The position numbers were made by a program, and so were the translations under genes. A stretch of 64,000 bases of DNA. Source: Alteripontixanthobacter sp. GTDB taxonomy: Bacteria > Pseudomonadota > Alphaproteobacteria > Sphingomonadales > Sphingomonadaceae. The stretch lies in contig JBDVPM010000008.1 of NCBI GenBank assembly GCA_039968605.1, forward strand, positions 744,001 to 808,000, written 5' to 3'. Within the stretch, counting starts at the first letter, position 1; every line of letters begins with the position of its first letter. Below the pieces are notes generated by a model. The model searched no databases. It had not been told where the DNA came from and saw only the letters and a list, made by a program, of their open reading frames with translations. This document shows, piece by piece, positions 44,866 through 54,805 of the stretch.

Positions 44866-45771
44866 ATGGACAGTACCTATCCACCACGCCGCCCGGCCAC
44901 CAACCGGGGGCGGTTCATTTTTATCGTTGCCGCGGCAGCCTTCCTTCTGGGCGCGCTGGTGGTCGGCTATGGCATGTATAAATTCGGACAGTTGAGTTCG
45001 CCCACCGACGAAGCCGAGACCGCATCGGTGGCGACGGTCGACGTCGCTCCCATGCCGAGCGCCGCGCCGCCGGTCCTGCCCACCGTCGTTCCGGAAGATG
45101 AAACACCTGTGCAGACGGTCGAGCGGGTGGTCGAGCAGCAGGGCGGGTTGGACCAACGCCTCGCCGCCGCCGAACAGCGCATCGCGCGGCTGGATTTGCA
45201 GGCGCAGGCTGCTGCGGGCAATGCGGCGCGGGCCGAAGGGCTGTTGATCGCCTTTGCCGTTCGCCGGACGCTGGAACGCGGCGAGGATCTCGGGTTGCTC
45301 AAACAGCAGGTGCAATTGCGCTTCACCGATGCGCAGCCGCGCGCGGTGGAAGCAGTGATCGCGCTGGCGGAAGACCGGGTGACCCTGGAGCGACTGGTAA
45401 CCCGTCTCAACCGGCTGGAACAGACGCTGGAGCAGCAGGAGCAGGATGAGCCGCTGACCCGCATCCAGCGTGAATTGGGACAGCTATTCGTGTTCCGCCG
45501 GGCCGGTTCGGATTCGCCGCGTCCCGAGCGCCGGCTGGAACGGGCCCGGTTGCGACTGGGCAATGGCGATGTCGAAAGAGCTATTCAGGAGGTCGAACAG
45601 CTGCCCGCTGCGGACGAGCCGGTCGTGGTGCAATGGCTGGAAGACGCAGCGCGTTTCTACCGCGCCCAGCAAGCGCTCGATGTGCTGGAGACCACCGCTT
45701 TGCTTGAGCCGAACCGGTTGCGCGATGCCACTGGAGACCGGGTTTCGCAGCCGAGCCCGGTGGGCAACTAA
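44866..45771 (+). CDS. Mitofilin/HemX-like inner-membrane protein
   Basis: 301 aa with one N-terminal membrane segment (about 17-40, FIFIVAAAAFLLGALVVGYG), a Pro-rich acidic linker and a long helical, partly coiled-coil periplasmic part (QQGGLDQRLAAAEQRIARLD, then ERLVTRLNRLEQTLEQQEQDE). Alphaproteobacteria commonly have a mitofilin-related membrane protein directly after hemD; a role in shaping inner membranes is known for the relatives. It lies 36 bases after hemD and converges with the ubiH-like gene. Confidence 0.8.
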   Translation: MDSTYPPRRPATNRGRFIFIVAAAAFLLGALVVGYGMYKFGQLSSPTDEAETASVATVDVAPMPSAAPPVLPTVVPEDETPVQTVERVVEQQGGLDQRLAAAEQRIARLDLQAQAAAGNAARAEGLLIAFAVRRTLERGEDLGLLKQQVQLRFTDAQPRAVEAVIALAEDRVTLERLVTRLNRLEQTLEQQEQDEPLTRIQRELGQLFVFRRAGSDSPRPERRLERARLRLGNGDVERAIQEVEQLPAADEPVVVQWLEDAARFYRAQQALDVLETTALLEPNRLRDATGDRVSQPSPVGN

Positions 45772-45782
45772 TCCGCTAGGCT

Positions 45783-46997
45783 TCAGGCGCGCAGCAAATC
45801 GGGCAGATCGCCGGAAACGCCGCGTGCTTCGTCCATGAAGAAGCTTTTGAACAAGGGTGCGCGCTGGACTCCCGCCATGCCGATCCGTCTGACCGCGGAA
45901 GCCGCGCGGCCTGGTACCCCGAACAGCCGCGTCAGCCCATCGGTTGCGAGCGCCACGCTGAACGCATCGAGGCCGCGCCAATCCTCATACCGCTTGAGCA
46001 ACTGGGCGTCGCCCGGCTCCAGCCCGATCCGCCGCCCGTCGGCCAGCACCTGCACCAGCGCGCCGACATCGCGCAGGCCGAGATTGAGGCCCTGTCCCGC
46101 AATCGGGTGGATCCCATGCGCGGCATCGCCGATCAGCGCCAACCTGCGATCGGTGATGCGCGCAGTATGATGGAAGCCAAGCGGATAGGATGAGCGCGGG
46201 CCGACTTCGGTAAGCGCGCCCAGAATATCGCCCATTCGCTTCGCCGCTTCGGCCAGAAACGCCCGGTCCGAAAGCTTGAGCGTCCCCGCAGCGTCGCTTT
46301 CATCGACGGTCCAGACCAGCGCGCTGCGATGGCGGCCTTCGGCATCGTCCTGCATCGGCAGCAGCGCAAAGGGACCTTCGGGGTAGAAGATTTCCCAGGC
46401 AACATTCTCATGCGATTTCTCATGCGCCAGCCCGGCGATGATCGCGCGGTGGCGGTAATCCCATTTGGCCACTACCAGCCCTGCATCTTCGCGCGTGGGG
46501 GAGCCGCGCCCCTCCGCACCGATCATCAGCGCCGCTTCCAATACGGTTCCGTCGCCGAGTACTGCGGCAACGCCGTGCTCGCCGCGACTGCGTTCGGTCA
46601 CTTCGGCCTTGGCGTGCCATGCGATGAGCGGCTGCGCGCGCGCCGCTTCGAACAGGGTCAGGCGCAAAGTACGGTTGGCGAACATCCGGCCGAGCGAGCC
46701 TTCATGTGCCTCGGGCGTAAAATCGATCCGCCCGGGCCGCATGGCATCGGTGACCGCGATACTGGCAATCGGCGATGCGTGCGGCTCCAGCGCATCGGTC
46801 AGCCCGATATTGCCGAACAGGTTCCAACTGGCGGTGGAAATTGCACTGGCCCGGCCATCGAACCCTTCGGCGGTCAGGTCGTCAGGGTCGGCGCGGTCTA
46901 CCACGTGGCTGGAAAAACCGCATTTCGCCGCCGCCAATGCCAGTGTCATGCCCACCAGTCCGCCGCCGAGTATCAGGAGATCGCGCTTGTCGCTCAT
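45783..46997 (-). CDS. UbiH/UbiF-family FAD-dependent hydroxylase
   Basis: Flavoprotein monooxygenase of 404 aa, probably one of the ring hydroxylases of ubiquinone synthesis. The dinucleotide-binding start LLILGGGLVGMTLALAAA, the family motif FDGRASAISTAS and the second FAD motif GDAAHGIHPIAGQGLNLGLRD are complete. Which ring position it acts on cannot be told. ATG 46997 is chosen (AGGG upstream); a longer frame to 47027 overlaps the divergent dsbD start. The two starts are only 28 bases apart, so their promoters must overlap neighbouring coding sequence or each other. Confidence 0.9.
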   Translation of the reverse strand: MSDKRDLLILGGGLVGMTLALAAAKCGFSSHVVDRADPDDLTAEGFDGRASAISTASWNLFGNIGLTDALEPHASPIASIAVTDAMRPGRIDFTPEAHEGSLGRMFANRTLRLTLFEAARAQPLIAWHAKAEVTERSRGEHGVAAVLGDGTVLEAALMIGAEGRGSPTREDAGLVVAKWDYRHRAIIAGLAHEKSHENVAWEIFYPEGPFALLPMQDDAEGRHRSALVWTVDESDAAGTLKLSDRAFLAEAAKRMGDILGALTEVGPRSSYPLGFHHTARITDRRLALIGDAAHGIHPIAGQGLNLGLRDVGALVQVLADGRRIGLEPGDAQLLKRYEDWRGLDAFSVALATDGLTRLFGVPGRAASAVRRIGMAGVQRAPLFKSFFMDEARGVSGDLPDLLRA

Positions 46998-47025
46998 GGC
47001 GCAGAGCCCTAGATCGACCGCTGCC

Positions 47026-49101
47026 ATGCGCGCAAGCCCGTTCGCCCTTCATCGCCAGCTGATTGCCTTTCTGCTGATTATCCTGGCAGCAACGCTGCCG
47101 GGGCGACTGGCCGCGCAGGAAAACCATATTCCGGCAACGCTGGTCGCCGATGGGCCGGCTGTTCCGGGCGAAAGGCTGACCCTGGCCATCGCGTTCGAGC
47201 CGGATGTGGGCTGGCACGGATATTGGTCCAATCCCGGCGATGCGGGGCTGGGGATGGAACTCGACTGGCGCTTGCCCGAAGACTGGCAAGCGGGCGAGCC
47301 GCAATATCCCGTTCCGCAAAGGCTGGTGATCGCGGATTTGATGAACCACGTTTACGAAGGGCCGCATGCAGTGCTGGTCGACGTCGGCGTGCCCGCAAAT
47401 GCCGCGCGCGGTGTTCGCATGATCGGCCTGACCGCAAATTACCTCGCCTGTACCGACAAGATCTGCGTGCCACAGACCGCTCGCCTGACGACGCGGGTAG
47501 AGATCGGCGAGGCGGGGCGGAGCGATGCCCGGTTTGCCCGCTGGCGCGCGGAGATACCCCCGCTGCTCGACCGGTCCGGACGTTTCGAAACTGCCGATGG
47601 CATGCTCCGGCTCGCCATTCCCGTGCCCCAAGCGCTCGATCTGGCGGACCCGCATATCTTTGTCGGGACGAGCGATCTGGCCGATTACAACGCAGTCCAG
47701 AGCTTTGTTCGCCGAGGCGACGAGCTGCTGGTGGCGATCCCGCTGGGCCGGTTCGTGGAGGAAACGCAGACGGTGAGCGGCATCGCTGCTTATGGCGAGG
47801 GCCTGGGAGTTCGCTTCGAAGCCGTCCCGGGCGAGGTTCCCGAATTTGCGATCAAGCCCGGAAGGCAAGACCTACCGCCGCTCTGGCTGCTGCTGCTGGG
47901 CGCGCTGGGAGGCGGGTTGCTGCTCAACATCCTGCCTTGTGTGTTTCCCATACTCAGCCTGAAAGCGCTCTCGCTGGTGCGCGCCGGGGAAAGCGAGCGA
48001 CAGGCGCGTTCCGAAGGGCTGGCCTATACGGCCGGAGTGATTGCTGCCTGTCTGGCGCTGGGCGGACTGCTGCTGGCTTTGCGCGCGGCGGGAGAGCAGG
48101 TTGGATGGGCCTTCCAATTGCAGCAACCGGGGGTGATCGCCGCCCTTCTGGCCCTGACGGCAGCGATTACCGCAAATCTTGCAGGACTGTTCGCGCTTCC
48201 ATCCCTCTCAATTTCTCGCGGCGGTAAACCGGCGGGGGCCTTCGCCACCGGTTTGCTCGCCGCAGTAATCGCCACACCATGTACCGGACCGTTCATGGCC
48301 GCCGCCCTTGGTGCGGCGCTGTTGCTGCCTGCGCAATATGCTCTCCTGTTATTTGCCTCGCTGGGACTGGGGCTGGCGCTGCCATTCCTGGCATTGGGCT
48401 TCGTTCCGGCATTGCGCCGGATGTTACCCAGGCCGGGGCCGTGGATGGAGCGGTTCCGCAAAGCGATGGCGATCCCCATGGGGCTGACTGCGCTGGCGCT
48501 GCTGTGGCTCAGCTGGCGCATCGGTGGGGCAGGCTTTGCCGGACTGGCGCTGGTTCTGGCGGTGTTCGTGGTTCTCGGGCTGATCGTTGCGCAGCGCGGC
48601 GCATTCCGGTGGTGGCAGACGCTGGCGCTGCTCGCCTTTGCCATAGTCCCCTTCTTCTTCCTCGCGCTGCCATTGGCCGAGGACCGGGAAGCGAATGTCT
48701 CGGCCTCGATCCTCCAGCCGGAGCCTTACAGCCCGGCGGCGCTCGAACGCGCCCGGTCGACGGATCGGCCGGTTTTCCTATGGTTCACCGCCGATTGGTG
48801 CGTCAGCTGCAAGGTCAATGAAAGCGTGGCGATAGAGCGCGAGGCAGTGCGAGAGGCTTTCGAGAATGCCGGTGTCATCGCCATGAGCGGCGACTGGACC
48901 CGGCCCGATCCCGATATTTCGACGTTCCTTACCAGCCGGGGCGTAGCAGGCGTGCCGCTCTATGTCTGGTACGATCCGGGCGCGCAGGACACGGGACGCA
49001 CGCTGCCACAGATATTGGAACCGGATCTGCTAATCACTCTGGCGGAAGAATCTCGCCGTCCTGCTCCTCTTCCTCCGGAAGATCGGGGCGGCAATCGCTG
49101 A
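47026..49101 (+). CDS. dsbD: Thiol:disulfide interchange protein DsbD
   Basis: Inner-membrane electron carrier (691 aa) that brings reducing power from cytosolic thioredoxin to the periplasm. Signal peptide ends near RLAAQ (about 34). The periplasmic N-domain has C142 and C147 (CTDKIC). The eight-helix core has C305 in NILPCVFP and C419 in ATPCTGPF. The C-terminal thioredoxin-like domain has C592/C595 (WCVSC). All three redox pairs are present. Its last 68 bases overlap the 3' end of the convergent lipoprotein gene. Confidence 0.94.
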   Translation: MRASPFALHRQLIAFLLIILAATLPGRLAAQENHIPATLVADGPAVPGERLTLAIAFEPDVGWHGYWSNPGDAGLGMELDWRLPEDWQAGEPQYPVPQRLVIADLMNHVYEGPHAVLVDVGVPANAARGVRMIGLTANYLACTDKICVPQTARLTTRVEIGEAGRSDARFARWRAEIPPLLDRSGRFETADGMLRLAIPVPQALDLADPHIFVGTSDLADYNAVQSFVRRGDELLVAIPLGRFVEETQTVSGIAAYGEGLGVRFEAVPGEVPEFAIKPGRQDLPPLWLLLLGALGGGLLLNILPCVFPILSLKALSLVRAGESERQARSEGLAYTAGVIAACLALGGLLLALRAAGEQVGWAFQLQQPGVIAALLALTAAITANLAGLFALPSLSISRGGKPAGAFATGLLAAVIATPCTGPFMAAALGAALLLPAQYALLLFASLGLGLALPFLALGFVPALRRMLPRPGPWMERFRKAMAIPMGLTALALLWLSWRIGGAGFAGLALVLAVFVVLGLIVAQRGAFRWWQTLALLAFAIVPFFFLALPLAEDREANVSASILQPEPYSPAALERARSTDRPVFLWFTADWCVSCKVNESVAIEREAVREAFENAGVIAMSGDWTRPDPDISTFLTSRGVAGVPLYVWYDPGAQDTGRTLPQILEPDLLITLAEESRRPAPLPPEDRGGNR

Positions 49102-49648
49102 TCAGTTGGCCGGGCTGCTGGCTACCGGTTAGCAGCAGCGTACCCGCGCCGGGAATAGTCGCTTCGACTTCGCGGTTGCCGGTGAACACTTCCAACTCGC
49201 TGGAGCCTGCATCCCAACTGCCCTGCCATAGCCAGGCGCGCCCGTTCCACTGTGTTTCGACCGGCATGCGGGCAATGTGCGAATTTCCGATCAGCGCTAT
49301 CAGCCCGCGTGCCTGTGGATCGGCCTGCACATAGCGGACCAGCGCAATTCGCGCGGCGTCGCTGCGGCCATTTTCGCAGGCGAGCGACAGCATGGGCGCT
49401 TCGCCCGGATTACCGAACAGCAGGCGCGCTCCGCCATCGCTGTTTTCTACCGGAACCCAGATCGCATTGGCAGTGTCGGGATCTTCCTGCACGATGCGCG
49501 CGCCGACATCGCGTTGCTGCAATTCCACCCGCTCGAGATAGTCGTCGGCGGCTGGCGGCCGGCAGGAGGCTAGCGACAGGGCGATCAGGCCAAAGGAGAA
49601 TGACAGGCGCGAAATGTCATTTACCCCATTTACGCTGGGTACGGCCAT
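49034..49648 (-). CDS. Predicted lipoprotein, function unknown
   Basis: 204 aa. N-terminal hydrophobic stretch ends in a lipobox, SLASC (Cys at residue 29), so it should be lipidated and anchored, probably in the outer membrane. The rest is beta-rich with no known motif and ends in an acidic tail ([14 protein letters not shown]). The ATG at 49648 lies inside the uvrB end (32-base overlap, different frame), and the tail overlaps dsbD. Tight overlaps at both ends suggest genome compaction. Function unknown. Confidence 0.78.
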   Translation of the reverse strand: MAVPSVNGVNDISRLSFSFGLIALSLASCRPPAADDYLERVELQQRDVGARIVQEDPDTANAIWVPVENSDGGARLLFGNPGEAPMLSLACENGRSDAARIALVRYVQADPQARGLIALIGNSHIARMPVETQWNGRAWLWQGSWDAGSSELEVFTGNREVEATIPGAGTLLLTGSQQPGQLISDCRPDLPEEEEQDGEILPPE

Positions 49649-51803
49649 AACGCATCTTACGCGTCCCCGGCTTGCCTTCGCTCGCCCGGCCGACGATGGG
49701 CGCTTTTTTGTCGCCATCGGGCAAGCCAAGCTCGTCTGCTTCCAGCTTGCGGATTTCATCGCGCAGCCGGCCTGCTTCCTCGAATTCGAGATCGGCGGCG
49801 GCGGCGCGCATGCGTTTTTCGAGATCCTCGATATAGGCGCGCAGATTGTGCCCGACGAGGTTGTTAACCTCATCATCGCCTGTGCCGACCGTAACGCCGT
49901 CCTGCGAAGCGGCATGGGCCACGATATCGGCAATATCGCGCTTGATAGTGCGCGGTGTGATGCCATGTTCCGCATTGTATTCGCGCTGCTTTTCGCGCCG
50001 ACGATCGGTTTCCAGCATCGCACGCTCCATGCTGCCGGTCACCCGGTCGGCATAGAGGATCACGCGGCCATCGACATTGCGCGCGGCGCGGCCGATGGTC
50101 TGGATCAGCGAGGTTTCGGAACGCAGGAAGCCTTCCTTGTCGGCATCGAGAATGCACACCAGCCCGCATTCGGGAATATCCAGTCCTTCGCGCAGCAGGT
50201 TGATGCCGACCAGCACATCGTAGACACCCAGCCGCAAGTCGCGGATCAGCTCGATCCGCTCCAGCGTTTCGACATCGGAGTGCATGTAGCGGACCCTCAG
50301 CCCGGCCTCGTGCATGAACTCTGTCAGGTCTTCGGCCATGCGCTTGGTCAGCGTGGTGACGAGGGTACGATAGCCGGCCTCCGCTGTTGTGCGGCACTGC
50401 TCGATGCAATCCTGCACCTGATCCTCCACCGGGCGTATCTCCACCGGGGGATCGATCAGGCCGGTGGGACGGATGACTTGCTCGGCGAACACACCGCCGG
50501 TCTGCTCCATCTCCCAACCGCCAGGCGTGGCCGAAACGCAGAAGGTCTGCGGACGCATCGCGTCCCACTCGTTGAAACGCAGCGGGCGGTTGTCGATACA
50601 GCTGGGCAAGCGAAAGCCGTGTTCGGCCAGCGTAATCTTGCGGCGGTGATCGCCTTTCGACATCGCGCCGATCTGGGGCACGGTCTGGTGGCTTTCGTCG
50701 ACGAAAAGCAGTGCGTTCTCGGGGATATATTCGAACAGGGTTGGCGGCGGTTCGCCGGGGAGGCGGCCGGTCAGGAAACGCGAATAGTTCTCGATCCCTG
50801 CGCAGCTGCCGGTCGCGGCAATCATTTCCAGATCGAAATTGGTGCGCTGCTCCAGCCGCTGCGCCTCCAGCAGAAGCCCTTCGGCGTGCAGTTCCTTCAG
50901 CCGCTCTTCCAGCTCGAACTTGATCGCGGCGGCAGCCTGTTTCATCGTCGGACCGGGCGTAACGTAGTGCGAATTGGCATAGACGCGCACCTTGTCCAGC
51001 ACCTGACCCTTCTTTCCGGTCAGCGGATCGAATTCGGCGATTTCCTCGATCTCGTCGCAGAAGAAACTGATTCGCCAGGCGGTGTCTTCCAGATGGCTCG
51101 GGTGGAGTTCCAGATTGTCTCCGCGCACCCGGAAATTGCCGCGGCCGAAGGCAGTGTCGTTGCGCTTATATTGCAGCGCCACCAGCTTACGGATCAACTC
51201 GCGCTGATCGACCGTCTCGTCCTTCTTGATGTCGAAGATCATCGCCGAATATGTCTCGACCGAACCGATACCGTACAGGCACGACACCGATGCCACGATG
51301 ATCACATCGTCGCGTTCCAGCAGCGCACGCGTGGCCGAGTGGCGCATCCGGTCGATTGCCTCGTTTACGCTCGATTCCTTCTCGATATAGGTATCGGAAC
51401 GCGGGACGTAGGCCTCCGGCTGGTAGTAGTCGTAATAGCTGACGAAATATTCGACGGCGTTGTTCGGGAAGAAGCTCTTGAACTCCCCGTAAAGCTGCGC
51501 AGCGAGGATCTTGTTCGGAGCCAGGATCAGGGCGGGGCGCTGCAATTCCTCGATCACCTTGGCCATGGTGAAGGTCTTGCCGCTGCCGGTCACGCCCAGC
51601 AAAGTTTGCGTCTGTTCGCCTTCTTTCGCCGATGCGACCAGCTCCGCGATGGCGGTCGGCTGGTCGCCCGCCGGTTCGTAATCAGAGACGATTTCGAACC
51701 GCCTGCCGCCCATCGACTTGTCGGGACGCGCGGGCTTGTGCGGGGTGAAATTGTCGGACGTGTCGGGCTCTTGCAGCCCCCTGCGGATTACCAATTCGGC
51801 CAT
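49617..51803 (-). CDS. uvrB: Excinuclease ABC subunit B
   Basis: DNA-damage recognition helicase of nucleotide excision repair, 728 aa. The Walker A GVTGSGKT at 70-77, the beta-hairpin [20 protein letters not shown], the DEAD-type FVDESHQT and the C-terminal UVR domain ([20 protein letters not shown]) are all present. There is an N-terminal extension of about 35 residues relative to E. coli. I use ATG 51803; a TTG at 51839 is open but has no support. Confidence 0.97.
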   Translation of the reverse strand: MAELVIRRGLQEPDTSDNFTPHKPARPDKSMGGRRFEIVSDYEPAGDQPTAIAELVASAKEGEQTQTLLGVTGSGKTFTMAKVIEELQRPALILAPNKILAAQLYGEFKSFFPNNAVEYFVSYYDYYQPEAYVPRSDTYIEKESSVNEAIDRMRHSATRALLERDDVIIVASVSCLYGIGSVETYSAMIFDIKKDETVDQRELIRKLVALQYKRNDTAFGRGNFRVRGDNLELHPSHLEDTAWRISFFCDEIEEIAEFDPLTGKKGQVLDKVRVYANSHYVTPGPTMKQAAAAIKFELEERLKELHAEGLLLEAQRLEQRTNFDLEMIAATGSCAGIENYSRFLTGRLPGEPPPTLFEYIPENALLFVDESHQTVPQIGAMSKGDHRRKITLAEHGFRLPSCIDNRPLRFNEWDAMRPQTFCVSATPGGWEMEQTGGVFAEQVIRPTGLIDPPVEIRPVEDQVQDCIEQCRTTAEAGYRTLVTTLTKRMAEDLTEFMHEAGLRVRYMHSDVETLERIELIRDLRLGVYDVLVGINLLREGLDIPECGLVCILDADKEGFLRSETSLIQTIGRAARNVDGRVILYADRVTGSMERAMLETDRRREKQREYNAEHGITPRTIKRDIADIVAHAASQDGVTVGTGDDEVNNLVGHNLRAYIEDLEKRMRAAAADLEFEEAGRLRDEIRKLEADELGLPDGDKKAPIVGRASEGKPGTRKMRYGRTQRKWGK

Positions 51804-51923
51804 GCGCGAACATATGGGGAAGGGGGGCGCTTGCAGCAAGGCAGTTGGCAGTCATGCGCCTTGCCGTTACCTTGCTCGCCGAACCGCAAACATCCTACCT
51901 ACACCGTTCGAAAGGCCCGATTT

Positions 51924-52469
51924 ATGAAAAACCTCGCTTATGTCGCCCCGCTTCTAGCCATTGCGATCACCGCTTGCGGCGACGAGCCGAGCGAGCCCAA
52001 ATCTATCGACGAGGTGATCGAGGCGGCCAGTGGTATGACCCAGCCCTTGCCGGGCCAATATCGCTCGACCACCGAAATGGTGAGCCTGGAAATCCCCGGT
52101 GCTCCGGAGGGGATGGCCGAACGGATGAAGGGCATGATGGGCGGACAATTTACCCAGACCACCACATCCTGCCTGACCGAGGAAGAAGCGAGCCAGGGTT
52201 TCGAGCAGCAGTTTCGGCAGCTTGGCGAGGGCATGAACGGTATGAAATGCGATTTCGACAAGTTCGATGTCGATGGCGACGATGTCGATGCCCGGATGAC
52301 CTGCAGCGGCCCGCAAAACTTGACCGCAACGATGGAAATGGAAGGCACTACCGGAGCGGAACGCCAGACCGTCGATATGAATATGCAGATGCGCACGTCG
52401 CAAATTCCGGGCGGCGAGATGAATGTCGCGCTGAAAGTGCTGACCGAGCGGGTTGGCGATTGCACCTGA
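51924..52469 (+). CDS. DUF3617 family lipoprotein
   Basis: 181 aa with an N-terminal lipobox (AIAITACGD, Cys at residue 18) and the DUF3617 pattern: LPGQYRSTTEMVSLEIPGAP, then two Cys in TTTSCLTEEEA and GMKCDFDKFD, and CSGP. Members occur widely in sphingomonads in the periplasm; function unknown. ATG 51924 is chosen because it gives the lipobox; the frame is open far upstream over uvrB but only as a shadow. Divergent from uvrB. Confidence 0.85.
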   Translation: MKNLAYVAPLLAIAITACGDEPSEPKSIDEVIEAASGMTQPLPGQYRSTTEMVSLEIPGAPEGMAERMKGMMGGQFTQTTTSCLTEEEASQGFEQQFRQLGEGMNGMKCDFDKFDVDGDDVDARMTCSGPQNLTATMEMEGTTGAERQTVDMNMQMRTSQIPGGEMNVALKVLTERVGDCT

Positions 52470-52500
52470 GCAGGCTTGTGCGGAGCGGCTGGTTAGAAAT

Positions 52501-53283
52501 GTGACCGAACATAGCGACCAGCCGCCCCTGCCGTCAGGCGCGCCAGATACCCCGGAAGCAGCGGCACTGACCCGGCGCCTGGCGCTGGCGATGGAAACCA
52601 ATCCGGAAGACGTTTCCAGCCCTTCGCTCTGGCGGCTGGTGGCTGAAAGCGAGGTTGTGCTCGAACCGCTGCGCCGGTTGGGTCGAACGATCGACACTGC
52701 TCCGGCGGCCCATCCGCAAACGGTAATGCTGCTGCCGGGCTTCGCCACCCACCCGGTGCGCATGCGCTACATGGCTAAGCAGCTCGAAAAGGCCGGGCAT
52801 ACGGTCAAGCGCTGGGGCATGGGCTTCAACTGGGGTGCTACGCAGGAACGGCTGGAGGCGCTGGAGCACCGGCTGGATGATATCAATTTGCGCTACGATC
52901 AGCCGGTTGTGCTGGTCGGATGGAGCCTGGGCGGATTATTCGCGCGCGAGCTGGCCAAGCTGCATCCGGACAAGGTTGCCAAGGTTATCACCATGGGCAG
53001 CCCTTTTTCGGGCAGTATGCGCGCCAACAATGCCTGGCGGGCCTATCAGTTTGTAACCGGTCACCGCGTCGATCGCCCGCCGATAGACGCGCATCTGCAC
53101 GAAAAACCCCCGGTCGAAACAGTGGCGCTGTGGAGCCCGCGCGACGGTATCGTCAGCCCGCGCAGCGCTTGCGGCCGCGATGGCGAGCGCGACCGCGCGA
53201 TTGCGCTGCGCTGCTCGCATCTGGGATTTGCCTATTCCCCTGAGTCGATCGCGGCCGTCTTGCGGGAACTCGATAGCGTCTGA
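52501..53283 (+). CDS. Alpha/beta hydrolase
   Basis: 260-aa hydrolase with the lipase-type nucleophile elbow GWSLGG, an oxyanion region LPGFATHPVRMRYM and a late HLGFAY that may supply the catalytic His. No signal peptide, so it should be cytosolic. An esterase or lipase-like activity is likely; substrate unknown. I chose GTG 52501 (the first start after the DUF3617 stop); a TTG at 52453 would overlap that gene. It lies 78 bases before the Anbu locus and could be read with it. Confidence 0.8.
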   Translation: MTEHSDQPPLPSGAPDTPEAAALTRRLALAMETNPEDVSSPSLWRLVAESEVVLEPLRRLGRTIDTAPAAHPQTVMLLPGFATHPVRMRYMAKQLEKAGHTVKRWGMGFNWGATQERLEALEHRLDDINLRYDQPVVLVGWSLGGLFARELAKLHPDKVAKVITMGSPFSGSMRANNAWRAYQFVTGHRVDRPPIDAHLHEKPPVETVALWSPRDGIVSPRSACGRDGERDRAIALRCSHLGFAYSPESIAAVLRELDSV

Positions 53284-53302
53284 TAGCTTTGTTCTTATAA
53301 GC

Positions 53303-53319
53303 CCCCGCGCTATGCGGGG
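53303..53319. other. Small GC hairpin before the Anbu locus
   Basis: CCCCGC (53303-53308) pairs with GCGGGG (53314-53319) around a five-base loop, in the 78-base gap after the hydrolase. TTATAA lies just upstream (53294-53299) and might be a -10 box, but no -35 fits well. Terminator or leader element; uncertain. Confidence 0.35.
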
Positions 53320-53361
53320 CCATCGGCCGCAGGCGCCGGTTCTTCAATCCGGTGGGGGTGC

Positions 53362-54789
53362 ATGAGCGGACAGACCGCAAATTTCGACGAGATGCACAAG
53401 CCAGACGGTTCAATCCGTCCGGCTTACGGCGATTATTGCGACTGGTTCGAGGAACAGGATTCCGACCTGATGCTGCGCAAGCATCACGAGGCAGAGCGCA
53501 ATTTTCGCCGCACCGGCATTACCTTCAACGTCTATGGAGAGGACGAGGCCGAGGAACGGCTCATTCCGTTCGACATGGTGCCGCGCGTGATCTCAGCAGG
53601 CGAATGGCGCCGCCTCAGCCGTGGGATCGAACAGCGTGTGAAGGCGCTCAACGCGTTTCTCTACGACCTCTATCACCGTCAGGAAATCATTCGCAGCGGC
53701 AGGCTGCCCGAACGGCTGTTCCGCAATAATGCGGCCTGGCTGCCCCACATGGTCGGCTTTACTCCGCCGGGCGGGGTCTACACCCATATCACCGGGATCG
53801 ATCTGGTGCGCACCGGCCCGGACGAGTTTTACGTGCTGGAAGACAATGCACGGACCCCTTCGGGCGTCAGCTACATGCTCGAAAACCGCGAAACGATGAT
53901 GCAGATGTTTCCGGACCTGTTTACCCGCGCTGCGGTTGAAACGGTGTCGGACTATCCTCGTCGTCTCGCCAAGAGCCTGGCTGCGTGTGCGCCCGCCATG
54001 ACCAAGGGCCGCCCGGTCGTGGCCGTGCTGACCCCCGGCATCTACAATTCGGCCTATTACGAACACGCTTTCCTTGCCGACCAGATGGGCGCGGAGCTTG
54101 TCGAGGGTAGCGATCTGCGCGTAATAGACGGCCGTGTAGCGATGCGCACCACCAGCGGGTACAAGCCGGTAGACGTGATATATCGCCGGGTGGACGATGA
54201 ATTCCTCGATCCGCTGACGTTCAACCCGAATTCCATGCTCGGCGTGCCGGGCATCATGGATGTCTATCGTAATGGCGGAATAACCATCGCCAATGCGCCG
54301 GGCACAGGGGTGTGCGACGACAAGGCGGTCTATTCCTTCATGCCGGAAATCGTCGAATTCTATACCGGCGAAAAACCGCTGCTGCCCAATGTCGAAACGT
54401 GGCGCTGCGCTGAAAGCGACTCGCTCGCTTATGTGCTCGACAATCTGGAAGAGCTGGTGGTCAAGGAAGTCCACGGTTCGGGCGGATACGGCATGTTGAT
54501 CGGTCCCACCGCTTCCAAGGCGGAGATTGCCATGTTCCGCAAGAAGCTGGAGGCCACTCCCGAAAACTACATCGCGCAGCCGACGCTGGCGCTGAGCACT
54601 TGTCCGATCTTCACCGAGCAGGGGCTTGCCCCGCGGCACGTCGACCTGCGGCCCTATATCCTCGTTTCCCCCGATGGGGTGGATATCACGCCGGGCGGAT
54701 TGACCCGGGTGGCGCTTGAAGAGGGCAGCCTGGTGGTCAATTCCTCGCAAGGCGGGGGCACCAAGGATACTTGGGTGCTGAAAGACTGA
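53362..54789 (+). CDS. Circularly permuted ATP-grasp protein of the Anbu locus
   Basis: 475-aa protein of the type-2 circularly permuted ATP-grasp family (DUF404/407). Signatures: RVKALNAFLYDLYHRQEII, GIDLVRTGPDEFYVLEDNAR and PSGVSYMLENRE, and the late glycine-rich LVVKEVHGSGGYGMLIGP. Such enzymes join a carboxylate to an amine using ATP and probably build a peptide-like product; the product is unknown. First of four adjacent rightward genes (16, -1 and 32 bases apart) that form the conserved Anbu cluster. GGTGGGGG precedes the ATG. Confidence 0.92.
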   Translation: MSGQTANFDEMHKPDGSIRPAYGDYCDWFEEQDSDLMLRKHHEAERNFRRTGITFNVYGEDEAEERLIPFDMVPRVISAGEWRRLSRGIEQRVKALNAFLYDLYHRQEIIRSGRLPERLFRNNAAWLPHMVGFTPPGGVYTHITGIDLVRTGPDEFYVLEDNARTPSGVSYMLENRETMMQMFPDLFTRAAVETVSDYPRRLAKSLAACAPAMTKGRPVVAVLTPGIYNSAYYEHAFLADQMGAELVEGSDLRVIDGRVAMRTTSGYKPVDVIYRRVDDEFLDPLTFNPNSMLGVPGIMDVYRNGGITIANAPGTGVCDDKAVYSFMPEIVEFYTGEKPLLPNVETWRCAESDSLAYVLDNLEELVVKEVHGSGGYGMLIGPTASKAEIAMFRKKLEATPENYIAQPTLALSTCPIFTEQGLAPRHVDLRPYILVSPDGVDITPGGLTRVALEEGSLVVNSSQGGGTKDTWVLKD

Positions 54790-54805
54790 TGGGCGGAGTT
54801 TCGCA

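Noticed and set aside
49614-51923. Long upstream extension of the DUF3617 frame across uvrB
   Set aside because: Antisense to uvrB; the lipobox-bearing ATG at 51924 is a natural start.
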